64,000 nucleotides of DNA. Source: Glycomyces sambucus. GTDB lineage: Bacteria > Actinomycetota > Actinomycetes > Mycobacteriales > Micromonosporaceae. The position numbers and the translations under genes were made by a program. Below the pieces are notes generated by a model. The model searched no databases. It saw only the letters and a list, made by a program, of their open reading frames with translations, and was not told the DNA's origin. The first letter of the stretch is position 1; every line of letters starts with the position of its first letter. The DNA is taken from the NCBI RefSeq assembly GCF_900102815.1, contig NZ_FNGF01000010.1, positions 1 to 64,000 on the forward strand. The letters are read 5' to 3'. Positions 48,042-58,100 of the stretch are shown in pieces.

Positions 48042-49465
48042 AACTCATCGACATGCAGAACCCGGTGCGTGCGGTATGGCTCGCCGACCAGGGTTTCCGT
48101 CTCGACCCCTCGCCGTACCTGTCCGGGGCTTTCGAGGCCCGGAAGCTGCTGGAGCGCTTGCCTAGAACTGAGCCGCTTATTTCACTGACGACGGGGCATT
48201 CCGGAGGCATCTACAACGGGCCGAAATTCAGGCGGAACTATGTCAGCGATCCGGAACATGGTGTTCCATTCCTGGGCAGCACCGACATGATGGAGGCGGA
48301 CTTCTCGACGCTTCCATTGCTCAGTAAGAACGACGCCGAATCCATGAAGCTATCGCATCTCCGAGTCGAACCTGACATGACGTTGATTTCGTGTTCTGGC
48401 ACAGTGGGGCGCATGTGCTATGCCCGATCAGATATGAAAGGAATCTGGGCTTCACAGGATATTTTGAAGGTCGTAGCCGATCGAGCGAAAATCCTGCCGG
48501 GCTATCTCTTCGCATTCATCTACAGCAAGTATGGCATTCCAATAGTGACGGGGCAGGCGTCCGGTTCGATGATTCGACACCTTGAGCCGGGCCACATCGC
48601 AGACCTGCCAGTGCCTCGCCTTGGCGATGAGGTCGAGACCCGCATCCACGATCTGATCCAGGAAGCAGCGGATCTGCGTGGCCGGTTCCAGATCGGTGTC
48701 GGAGCGGCGACTAAAGATCTCTTCGTGTCGGCAGATCTATCGGATCTGCTCGATTTTTCCTGGTACAAGGAACCTCGCTCCATAGGAGCGGCTACCTGGG
48801 GAGTGGATTCAAAGTCGCTTCGCGCGTTGAATTACGACTCACGTGCTACGAAGCTTCGCAGGCAGATTGAGTCAGTTCCGCATCGTACGCTCGGAGAAGT
48901 CTGTAAGGCTGGCGAACTGCGCCGAGGGAATCGCTTCACCCGGGTGGCTGCTGAGGAGGGACATGGCTACCGCCTCATGGGGCAGGAACAGCTGTTCTGG
49001 CTGCGGCCAGAGGATAAGTGGATCGCATTGCCCTCAGCCAAAGCTTCCGAACTTCGGGCCCGGGCTGAAACGATATTCGTTGCAGCGCGGGGACTTCTCA
49101 CGGATCGGGCTCTGATCGGACGCGCAGCTTTTCTGCCCGAAAGCTGGCGTGAGCGGTATGTGTTCTCGGAGGATCTTTTGAGAGTGACATCAGGAGATCC
49201 GGATTTCCCAGGTGCGTACCTGTTTGCGTACCTGCGCTCGGAGGTGTCCTTCCGAATCATGCGTTCGCTTTGCGCGGGCACGGGACCGCAGGACATCAAC
49301 TCTGTGCTGAGGCTTAGGGTCCCTGTTCCCGAGTGCACCCCCGCCGACCGCCACCGCATCGCCGAGACCGTCCGGCAGGCTTACCGCGACCGAGACGAGG
49401 CCGATGCGCTCGAAGACCGTGCCCTCGCCTTGCTCGACGAGGCGGTTCGAGAGGAGGCCCGGTAG
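48038..49465 (+). CDS. mad5: MADS HsdS-like specificity protein MAD5
   Basis: A 475-residue type I specificity-like protein with two target recognition domains. The first covers about 40-225, with the HsdS-type segments LISCSGTVGRMCYARSD and HLEPGHIADLPVPRL. The second covers about 280-440, with SLCAGTGPQDINSVLRLRVP. Each is followed by a helical spacer. GTG start, overlapping MAD4 by 4 bp. Base composition drops visibly over 48150-49300, to near 50-55% GC by eye, unlike flanking genes, as expected for recombining recognition domains. It would direct MAD2 methylation to a bipartite site. Confidence 0.85.
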   Translation: MKLIDMQNPVRAVWLADQGFRLDPSPYLSGAFEARKLLERLPRTEPLISLTTGHSGGIYNGPKFRRNYVSDPEHGVPFLGSTDMMEADFSTLPLLSKNDAESMKLSHLRVEPDMTLISCSGTVGRMCYARSDMKGIWASQDILKVVADRAKILPGYLFAFIYSKYGIPIVTGQASGSMIRHLEPGHIADLPVPRLGDEVETRIHDLIQEAADLRGRFQIGVGAATKDLFVSADLSDLLDFSWYKEPRSIGAATWGVDSKSLRALNYDSRATKLRRQIESVPHRTLGEVCKAGELRRGNRFTRVAAEEGHGYRLMGQEQLFWLRPEDKWIALPSAKASELRARAETIFVAARGLLTDRALIGRAAFLPESWRERYVFSEDLLRVTSGDPDFPGAYLFAYLRSEVSFRIMRSLCAGTGPQDINSVLRLRVPVPECTPADRHRIAETVRQAYRDRDEADALEDRALALLDEAVREEAR

Positions 49466-49467
49466 CC

Positions 49468-52400
49468 ATGGCCCAGATCGTCGGGGGAGGACCGCCCACC
49501 AACGAGTCCGAGCGGCTCGTGATCGCACACCTCCGGGACAGTGCTCCTGACAACTGGGTCGTCCTCCACAATGTCGAGATCCCCGCCCACGGCACCTCAT
49601 ACGAGGTCGACCTCATCGTCGTCACCGAACAGAGCGTCGCGGTCGTCGATGTCAAAGGCACGCGCGGGCGCATCCATGTCGCCGGTTCGCGGTGGCACCC
49701 CGAAGGACGCGCCTCGTTCCACTCCCCGGTGCGCAAACTCCGGGGCCACGCCCGCGCCCTCAAGGGCCTGTTCCGCGATGTCGTCGGCGGCGACCGCGTC
49801 TACGTCGACCACCTCGTCGTGCTCACCGCGACCGACGCCCGCCTCCTCGACCCCAACCGCAACACCGACGCCGACGCGATCGACGTCACCGACCTCGACG
49901 GTCTCATCGCCGCGCTGCAATCGGCCTCCCGCCTCCGCCCGGGCATGCTGCGGGACATCACCGGCCTGCACGTCGGAATCCTCTATTCCCTTCACGGAGG
50001 AGTCGAAATGCCGAAAGGACCGCGCCGATTCGGGACCTGGGAGGTGACCGAGCGCCTCGGCGGCGACGACGAGGCCACCGAGTACCGGGCCCGCCACGCT
50101 ACCGTCCCCACGGGAGAGACGGTGCTGCTGCGGGTCCTGGGCGCCGACCCGTATGGGCCGCCCGAAAAGCGGGATCAGCGCCGGTTCGAGGTCACCAACG
50201 CTTACCGGCTCCTCGCCGCCATGCCGCGCCACGAATGCGTCGTGATGGCCCGCGAATGCTTCCAGACCGAAGACGAGAACGGCATCGTGCTCGTCCTCGA
50301 AGACGTCCCCGGCCGGACTCTCACTGCGGTCCTCGACGACCCGGTCGTCTCGCTCGGTGAGGACGCGCGGCTCGCCATCGTCCGTGACCTCCTTCGCGCG
50401 CTCGCCCACGCGCACGCCAACAGCGTGATCCACCGCGCGCTCACGCCTGACGCCGTCCTCGTCCGCGACACCGGCGGCGCGATGCTCACCGGTTTCGACT
50501 ACGCGCGCCCCACCGTCCCGCGGGACAAGACCGTCCGCATTGCTCTTGCCGATCACATGGACCACCGGTACACCGCCCCCGAATGCCAGGGGCAGGTGCA
50601 GGCGGCCACCAAAGCCTCCGACGTCTATGCCGCCGGGGTCATCGCTTACCGCCTCCTCACCGGCGAACTGCCCTTCGAGACGGCCACCGACCAGCGCCGT
50701 CTCACCGCCGGGCTCCCAGATCTGCCGTTCGAGCAGTCGGGTGTCTCCCCGGGGCTCGCGAGCCTGGTCAAGCGCCTGTGCGGGACCTCGGCAGCGAGCC
50801 GGCCGACCGCCGCAGAAGCGCTCCGTACCCTCGAACGCCTCACGCGCGCAGGCAAACCGGCGTCCCGTGCGCCGGAGCAATCCGGCGGCACCGACTATCG
50901 GAACCTCACTGCCGGACACCAGCTCACCGGGAAGTTCACCGTCATCGACCGGCTCGGAGACGGCTCGTTCAGCGTCGTCTACCGGGTCTTCGATAGCCTC
51001 GCGCGGACCGAGCGGGCCGTGAAGATCATTGACCGCGATAGCGAGTCTGCGGTCGACCGGCTCAGCACCGAGTACCGGATCCTGCTGGACATGGCACCGC
51101 ACCCCGCGATCGTCAAGGTGATCGGCGCCGACTTCCTTCCCGGCACCGCTACCCCGTACCTGGAACTCGAATACCTCGACGGCAAGACCGCCGAGGAGCT
51201 CGCCCGCTCCGGAGAACTCAACCCCGCCGATGTCGTCGGCCTCGGCATCGAGGCCGCGGGAGGGCTCGTCCACCTCCACGGGCAGGGCGTCTACCACCTC
51301 GACATTAAGCCGGACAACCTGTTCCGGACCGAAGCCGGGTGCAAGATCATCGACCTCAATGTGGCCGTCACCGCCGACTCCACGCTCTCCAAGACCGGCG
51401 GGACCGCGCGGTTCGTCCCGCCCGACTGGGGCCAGCACGGCTCGGTGGCCGCCCCCGACCTCGCCGACCGGGACGTCTATGCGCTCGGCCTCACCCTCTA
51501 CAAGGTCCTGACCGGGCGATTCCCGTTCGATTCCGCGGCGCACGCCCGTGGCACCGAGCCCGCCGACCCGCGGCATCTCGACGGGCTCGGGGACCTCTCC
51601 GAAGCCTTCACCAAGGTACTGCTCAAAGCCGTCGCCCCCGGCCGATCCGACCGCTACCGCAGTGCCGAGGCCTTCCGTGACGCCCTCACCGCGGTCCGCA
51701 CCGAGATCTGGCGTCGCACCGAGCCGACCGCAGCGGCCCACCTGCCGGCCCGGTTCGGCAACGGACGAAACCCGTTCGTCGACTATTTGCAGACTCTGTA
51801 CAGCCAGAGCCCCCGCAGCAACGCGGGAACCCGCGCCGGGCAGCAGAGCCCTTTCGACCTCTACGTCCCGACAGCCCTCGACGAAGTCCTCGTCGCCGAC
51901 GTTCTCGACGGCAAGTTCCGGCTGGTCGTCATCACCGGCAACGCCGGGGATGGCAAGACCGAGTTCCTCGAACGCCTCATCCGCACCGCTGCCCTTGAAG
52001 CCGGAACTGAGCCCGTCCGCCACGGCAGCGGTGCCGGAACCGATGCGAACGGGCTGCGCCTGCTTACCAACTACGACGGCAGCCAGGACGATGGCGAGAA
52101 GGCCAACGACGAGGTGCTCCTGGAGTTCTTCGCGCCCTTCGAAGGCGCCGACCTTGCCGGGAGTGCGGGCGAGACTAGGCTCATCGCCATCAACGAAGGC
52201 CGGATGGTCGACCTCCTCGAAACCCACGGCGACCGCTTCCCCGCGCTCCGTGCGGCGATCGCGGCGGGCCTGCGCGGCGAAGGCGCGGACGACCGCATTG
52301 CGGTCGTGAACCTCAACCGCCGCAGCCTGGTCACCGATACCGACACGCCAGGGGACGCGGTCTTCACGAAGATGGTCGCGGCCATGACTGACTCGGACCG

Positions 52401-53532
52401 GTGGGAGGCGTGCGGCGGTTGCGCGCTCGCCGACAGCTGCTACGCCCGGCATAACGCGAAGACCCTCGGGCATCCCGGTATCGGCGCGAAGGTCGCCGTG
52501 CGCCTGCGGCGGCTCTACAGGATCACCGAACTGCGAGGCGTCCGCCACCTGACCATGCGGGACGTGCAGTCCGCCCTCGCCTACACGGTCACCTCCGGTC
52601 GTGACTGCGACGACATCCACGCAGTATACGGCGAGAACAAGACCGATGCGATCCTCGACGGCCTCTACTTCAACAGCTGGATCGGGCCCGGCGACGGCAA
52701 GGACAAGCTCCTGGCGCTGCTGCGCGAAGTCGACGTCGCGGCGACCCCCGACCCCGGCCTGGACCGGCGGCTCGACTTCGTCGGCCCCGACGCCGGACGG
52801 GCGCTCATGGACGTGGACGGGCGCGGCGGACTCGACCTCGCCATGCTCCGTTCCGGATTCGAGCGGTTGTCGCGTGACGGCGACCCGGATGACGACGCCA
52901 GGACCCTGCACCGGCGCTACCTCGCCGGCGCCAAGCGCCGCTTCTATTTCGAATGCCTCGACGACGAACGCTCCAAAGCGATGCTGCCCTACCGCACCAG
53001 CGACGAGTTCGCGAACTTGCTCTCCGGCATCCTCGACCCGGACGAGCAACTCTGCGAACTCGTCGACGCCTTGAACCGAAGCGAAGGACTCTCGCAAGGT
53101 TGGCTCGCGGGCGGTGCGCTGGCGCTGCGCATCCGCGACGTCCCGCACGGGACCAGCCGCGGCTACCAGACCTTCGACGCGGCTGGGCTGCGGCTGCGAC
53201 CCGAGGACTTCCACACCTCGCCGTATCTCGAAGGCGGCCCGAGGGAACTGGTGCTCACTTACGACCTCGGGTCCGGCCGCCGCGCGCCGGAACTGCGGAT
53301 CAGGCTCGACCTCTTCGAACTCCTGCGCAGGCTCGGTCGGGGCTACCTGCCCGGCGTCGCCGACCAGCAGGGCCTCAACCTGGGGCTCCAGATCTTCAAG
53401 AACGAACTCGCAGCCGCGCCGTACCAGGAGGTACTGCTCACTTCGGACGGCCGACGCGTGCACAGGGTGCGGCGCACCGACGACCGGCGGCTGGTCATGA
53501 CCCTGGTCGAATCCGAGGAGGCCGTTCGATGA
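49468..53532 (+). CDS. mad6: MADS protein kinase MAD6 (NERD, pseudokinase, kinase, P-loop)
   Basis: A 1354-residue multidomain protein. A NERD nuclease-like domain is at about 1-170, with EVDLIVVTEQSVAVVDVKG (D and D-x-K present). A first kinase-like domain (about 186-460) has lost the key residues: the catalytic loop reads VIHRALTPDAVLV, with the Asp replaced by Ala, and DFG reads GFD. A second kinase domain (about 485-745) looks active: LGDGSFSVVY, AVKIID, YHLDIKPDNLF and IIDLNVA. A P-loop NTPase follows, with VITGNAGDGKTEFL (about 820-832), then a Cys cluster CGGCALADSC (about 980) that may bind zinc. GAGGAGG lies 10 bases before the ATG. It probably phosphorylates targets upon infection. 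Confidence 0.88.
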   Translation: MAQIVGGGPPTNESERLVIAHLRDSAPDNWVVLHNVEIPAHGTSYEVDLIVVTEQSVAVVDVKGTRGRIHVAGSRWHPEGRASFHSPVRKLRGHARALKGLFRDVVGGDRVYVDHLVVLTATDARLLDPNRNTDADAIDVTDLDGLIAALQSASRLRPGMLRDITGLHVGILYSLHGGVEMPKGPRRFGTWEVTERLGGDDEATEYRARHATVPTGETVLLRVLGADPYGPPEKRDQRRFEVTNAYRLLAAMPRHECVVMARECFQTEDENGIVLVLEDVPGRTLTAVLDDPVVSLGEDARLAIVRDLLRALAHAHANSVIHRALTPDAVLVRDTGGAMLTGFDYARPTVPRDKTVRIALADHMDHRYTAPECQGQVQAATKASDVYAAGVIAYRLLTGELPFETATDQRRLTAGLPDLPFEQSGVSPGLASLVKRLCGTSAASRPTAAEALRTLERLTRAGKPASRAPEQSGGTDYRNLTAGHQLTGKFTVIDRLGDGSFSVVYRVFDSLARTERAVKIIDRDSESAVDRLSTEYRILLDMAPHPAIVKVIGADFLPGTATPYLELEYLDGKTAEELARSGELNPADVVGLGIEAAGGLVHLHGQGVYHLDIKPDNLFRTEAGCKIIDLNVAVTADSTLSKTGGTARFVPPDWGQHGSVAAPDLADRDVYALGLTLYKVLTGRFPFDSAAHARGTEPADPRHLDGLGDLSEAFTKVLLKAVAPGRSDRYRSAEAFRDALTAVRTEIWRRTEPTAAAHLPARFGNGRNPFVDYLQTLYSQSPRSNAGTRAGQQSPFDLYVPTALDEVLVADVLDGKFRLVVITGNAGDGKTEFLERLIRTAALEAGTEPVRHGSGAGTDANGLRLLTNYDGSQDDGEKANDEVLLEFFAPFEGADLAGSAGETRLIAINEGRMVDLLETHGDRFPALRAAIAAGLRGEGADDRIAVVNLNRRSLVTDTDTPGDAVFTKMVAAMTDSDRWEACGGCALADSCYARHNAKTLGHPGIGAKVAVRLRRLYRITELRGVRHLTMRDVQSALAYTVTSGRDCDDIHAVYGENKTDAILDGLYFNSWIGPGDGKDKLLALLREVDVAATPDPGLDRRLDFVGPDAGRALMDVDGRGGLDLAMLRSGFERLSRDGDPDDDARTLHRRYLAGAKRRFYFECLDDERSKAMLPYRTSDEFANLLSGILDPDEQLCELVDALNRSEGLSQGWLAGGALALRIRDVPHGTSRGYQTFDAAGLRLRPEDFHTSPYLEGGPRELVLTYDLGSGRRAPELRIRLDLFELLRRLGRGYLPGVADQQGLNLGLQIFKNELAAAPYQEVLLTSDGRRVHRVRRTDDRRLVMTLVESEEAVR

Positions 53533-55118
53533 CGCTGAGCAAGGACCACCGGGAGTTCGCCTACAGCGGGGTGAGCCACCTCGACTACAAACAAGTGGAC
53601 ATGGACCGGGTGCTCACCGGGCTCCTGCCGCTGCTGCGCTGGGACGGGCAGGCCTCGCGGCGGCGGTCCGACCCGAACTTCACCGTCGACACGTTCGTCG
53701 ACGCGATGCTCGCCCACCCCGACCTGTTCGAGGGATTCGACCGCGACACCGCCTACCGGTGGGCCGAGACACACCTTCTCGACCTGGTCAACCGCGGTAC
53801 CCCCCGTCAGGCGGTCGCTGGGCCGAGACCGCTGCACGGCTTCACCTACCTGTTCCGTGTGGCCAAGCACTCCCGCGCTTACGGTGCGGACGAGCAGCTT
53901 TACTGGATGATGCGCGGCGCTCCCGGCGGCCCTCAGACCCTCGAATGGCTCAAGCGGTACCTGTTCGCCGGCATCGAACGCAGCACCGACCTCCTCGTGC
54001 CAGCCGGCGGCGAGGAGATCGACGTCGAGACCCAGGCCCTGATCAACCTCTGGCTGGCCGACGGTGACGAGGTCGCGGACAGGCCGGTCAAAGAGGACGG
54101 ACGCAGGGTATACGCGCCGTACGACCCGCACGCCGCCGAGCTTCTGGTCGAGGACCTGGGCGGCCTGCTCTACCACAAGGACCGCATGCCGAGGTCGGTT
54201 ATGATCGACCATCTGAAGATCCTGTTCGCGTTCCACCTCTCCCGCTACCACCTGCTGTTGCTCAAGTCGGTGCCGGCCAAGCTGTCCGGTGCAGATTCGG
54301 CGCCCGGCGGCTTCTTCCTGGACGTCGAGAGCGCCCCGGGCGATACGGCGCGGCTGGCCGAGCGCAGCGCCAGGACCTGGTACGACCGGATCCCCGACTT
54401 CGTCCGCGGTGTCTTCGAACTGCGGAAGCTCGAGGAGTTCACCCAGATCCCGGCCGGAGCGAATCGGGTCCGCAGCAAGCCTGGGCACGGCTTGTCCGCG
54501 AACGAGCTGCTCGTCCTCCGCGCCAAGACTCACAAGACCGCTTTGGAGGCGTTCGGCCATTCGAGACTGATCAGCCTTCAGGAGGATCTCAAGGACGCCG
54601 AACCCGATCCGGAGCTGACCGATCTCTTCGACCTCGGCCTCGACCCGTTCACCACGTATGTAGAGGCGATCAGCGCACTCCGGGTCTCATTCCACCGCAA
54701 GTACATTGTGCAGGCTCTTGACAGCCTCATGCTGAAGCGGCGGCCGGGTGCGATGATCGCGCAGCCGCACCGAGGTGTGCGACGCTTCGTCCTCGACAGC
54801 GGCCTGCTCGAAGTCCTCCTCCAAGTGACCCTGCTTCGGGAGACTCCAGGCGGCAGGGGGCGCAGCACCCAGCCCATGCGCATCGACGATTTCCTTGACG
54901 TCCTCAAGGAACGCTATGGGCTCCACATCGACACCCTCCCGCCCGGCGACGGTTTCGACCGGGCCGGCGTGGACGACCAGGCGGCCCTGCGGGCCAACCG
55001 CGAAGCGCTCGTCGACCGCCTCCGCCAGATTGGGTACTACCGCGACCTGTCGGATGCTTACCTAACACAGACCATCACCCCTCGTTACAGCGTCGACACC
55101 GAAGGATCCCAGGTATGA
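53529..55118 (+). CDS. mad7: MADS protein MAD7, unknown function
   Basis: A 529-residue soluble, mainly helical protein of no family I can identify beyond its position. It begins MTLSKDHREFAYSGVSHLDY and contains VMIDHLKILFAFHLSRYHLL and FDLGLDPFTTYVEAISALR. No nuclease, ATPase or membrane motif is visible. Both ends overlap the neighbouring genes by 4 bp (ATGA on each side), so it is made together with MAD6 and MAD8 and is likely in the same complex. The name rests on gene order. Confidence 0.75.
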   Translation: MTLSKDHREFAYSGVSHLDYKQVDMDRVLTGLLPLLRWDGQASRRRSDPNFTVDTFVDAMLAHPDLFEGFDRDTAYRWAETHLLDLVNRGTPRQAVAGPRPLHGFTYLFRVAKHSRAYGADEQLYWMMRGAPGGPQTLEWLKRYLFAGIERSTDLLVPAGGEEIDVETQALINLWLADGDEVADRPVKEDGRRVYAPYDPHAAELLVEDLGGLLYHKDRMPRSVMIDHLKILFAFHLSRYHLLLLKSVPAKLSGADSAPGGFFLDVESAPGDTARLAERSARTWYDRIPDFVRGVFELRKLEEFTQIPAGANRVRSKPGHGLSANELLVLRAKTHKTALEAFGHSRLISLQEDLKDAEPDPELTDLFDLGLDPFTTYVEAISALRVSFHRKYIVQALDSLMLKRRPGAMIAQPHRGVRRFVLDSGLLEVLLQVTLLRETPGGRGRSTQPMRIDDFLDVLKERYGLHIDTLPPGDGFDRAGVDDQAALRANREALVDRLRQIGYYRDLSDAYLTQTITPRYSVDTEGSQV

Positions 55119-58100
55119 CCAGAGGGCTCGCCGAAGTCACTGAAGCCGACGTCGACGCCGAACTGGGAACCGTCCTGCACGGCCGACTCGCCACGCTGCT
55201 GGCCCGACGCGGCGTCGGGCACTGCATGAAGGTGACCGACCTGCACACCTCCCTGGCGGTGAGTCTGTGCGGGAGCCTGCGCAGCGCCGCTCCGGAAGCC
55301 CAGATCTGGGTGCTCGGGGCGGCTCCCGAGATACCGGCCGAAGTCGCCGCCTCCAGCACCAAACTCGTGGAGCTCCGCAACCCGGGCCCCGACGGTCGAC
55401 TCAGGCCGCCGCTGCTCGCCTTCATTCCCCCTGGCGCCCGCGCCAGCGCCGAAGACTCGTTCGGGTCGGCCACCTTCGAAGAGGTGTCGCCGACAGGCGC
55501 CCACGCAGAACTCGCCAAGCGGCTGCGAGGATCGCTCCCGCAACCGCTCCGCGAGCACGTCGACGAATTGTTCCGCACACTCGACACCGAAGCGGCTCCA
55601 CGGGAGCTGGAGCTGCCGGGGGAACTTGAGCGGGTCCGCTACCTGCTCGCTCTGAAACGCAACGAGTTTGACCCCGAAGCCGCAGGAGCGGCGGTGTTCG
55701 AGCTCGGCCTCATCCCCGACTTCGAGCTGTTCGCCGAACCCGAGCACCTTGCCACGAAGGCTGCCCGCAACATCCAGCAGATGGTCCAGCTCTACAGCGG
55801 CGAGAAGCCGCCCCGCCAGCGGGTCACGGCTCTGCGGCTGACCGACGGCGCTTTCCGCAGGCGACTGGCTGGATTTCTCGTCAACCATGGGCACGAACGC
55901 CCCGCCTCCTGGGCCCGGCGCATCGCGACTGACCAAACCAACTGGGACCTTTCGCTCCACCGCTGGCCGCTGCCGCGGGACGGCGGCGGCACCACGGTGC
56001 GGATCGACGTGGAGGACCCGGAGCTGCCGGTCGCAGGGGTACGCGGTGATCACAGCAGACACAAGATCTTGGGGGCCATCGCCGGGCAGCCCTACCTCAA
56101 CGTCTCCGCGGCGGCGAAGCTGGCGGTGCGGTTTGAGATCGACCCCCACCCACGGGATATCCCAGGGCTTGCCAGGTTCAGCGTCGAGCTCGTCGCCGAG
56201 GATGGCGATGGCGCCGTCGTCCGCAAGATCGCGAAGGTTGAGGCGAGCCGGAGCAAGACGCGCACCTCCACGTTCACCAATCTCAAGAAGGCGAAGCTGG
56301 AGCCAGGCTGGTATTTCGTTCGAGTGCGGCCGCTCTCCCGCGACGGGGTCCCGCTTCCGTTCGAGAAGCCGGCCGTCGAAGGGGCGTTGGCGCTCAACGA
56401 GAGCGGCCGGTTCTATATCGTCGACGACTCGACTCTGGACGAGGAGCCCGAGCGGCCCGAGGTCCGTAAGGCGAACGGTGTCGTCGAAGAGTTGACCCGA
56501 CTTCGCTTCGAGTCCGCGGCCGAGGGACGCGACTGGCGGCGCTTGTCGTGTGCCGACGCGCACTGGACAGGAGCCGGGACCGTCGAGGCCTCGTTCGGGC
56601 CCGGAGGACGGGCCCGTATCAGCGTGTCGCCCTCGCTTGCGCAGGCCGAACTCGCCGCGACCGGTGAGCCGGGACGGTTGGGGCAGTGGCGGCTCTTCCT
56701 GAACGAGAACGCGAAACCCGAACTGCGAGAGCCGATCAGAGAAGTCCCGATCGGTTCTGATGAAGCTTCCCTGCGGTACCTTGAAGCTCGCGCCGCTGTA
56801 GCCGCCGCTATCAGAGGCGAAACCGGCATGATCGCCGCGGGACGCGATATCGGCGAGTTGCGGGACGAGGTGGTCGAGTACGCCGAGGCGTACACGGCGT
56901 TGCTGGCGGACCGGCTCCGTCGCGCGGAGCGCTCCGAACTGGGCGGTCCCGACCGGTTGGCGCTCGGCGACCTCCTGCGCATCGATACGGTCGCCGTGGT
57001 CCGATCAGACGGCTCCAGTAACGAGTCCGAATCGGCGGTCGAGATGATTCTCGCCTCCCCGATTCACCCGCTCCGCCTGCTGTGGACGATCGCTTGGGAG
57101 GCACTGGGTCGGGCTTGGCTGGAGGGCGCCGAATCGGCAGAGGATGCCGAATCCGCGCTGGTCGACTTCGGCGCGTTGCGGGCCTTGACGCCGGTCGGAT
57201 TCCCGCTGGCCGTCCCAGGACCCGACGGCAGGCTCTACATAGCCTCCGGCGTCCTCGACTCCGATTGGCAAGCCATGACTTGCTCGGAGACTGCCGACGC
57301 GGGAGCGGTGATCGACGAATCCCGAGGGCTTCTCGGTCTGTCGGGCCATGGGAATCCCGGCGGCGGCCTCGACCCCCGGGCCCTGGCCGACCGCTTCGAA
57401 CGCTACGTCCGCATGCACCCGTACGTTCGCACGCTGGTCATCGCCGCGGTGAACCCGGGGAGGGCCGAAGCGCTCACGTCGGCCCTGGTCGAGTTGGACC
57501 GTCGGCAGGCGGATGCCGATCTGCGATACGAGGTGCGGCTCTACACCGCCGATCCCGAGGAGGTCGAGGCTGGTGAATCGCTGTCGAACCTGCTCCGGGG
57601 CGAACGGGGGGTGGCAGGAGACGCCGAGACGTTCAGCACGCCGACCGGGGACGGCACTCCGAAACTCGCCGTCTCCATCGACCCTCTGGAGAAGTTCAGC
57701 GCCGTAGCCGAACACGGCACCGCACACCTTTGCCTGCTGTTCGACGTGTTCTCCGGGGAGCGGTTCACGATCGTCCCCGGCGTCGATCCTGCTCCCGCCC
57801 CGGTCTACGGCCTGGTACAGGACATGAAGATCGACTTCGGTGAGGATCGCGCGACCGCCACGGCGACCTGGACCAAACGCCCCCGCCACGGACAGGCGCC
57901 GATCGTCCCGGGCGCACCGGAGGTCTCCGACCTGCTTTCGAACCTGCCCGCGATGCTGGCGAACGCGGCGTCCGCGGTCGCCACCGGCCAGTCCGGTCTG
58001 AACCGGGTTCCCCAGATCAGCCTCACACTGGGACCCGCCGACGGTGCTCTACTGCACCAGGCTCACCGCTGCGCGGACTGGGTCATCACCGTGGACCGGA

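Noticed and set aside
43978..49465. Plain type I restriction-modification system
   Set aside because: There is a methyltransferase and a specificity gene but no HsdR translocase; the interposed ATPase pair and the downstream kinase and HerA genes fit MADS better.
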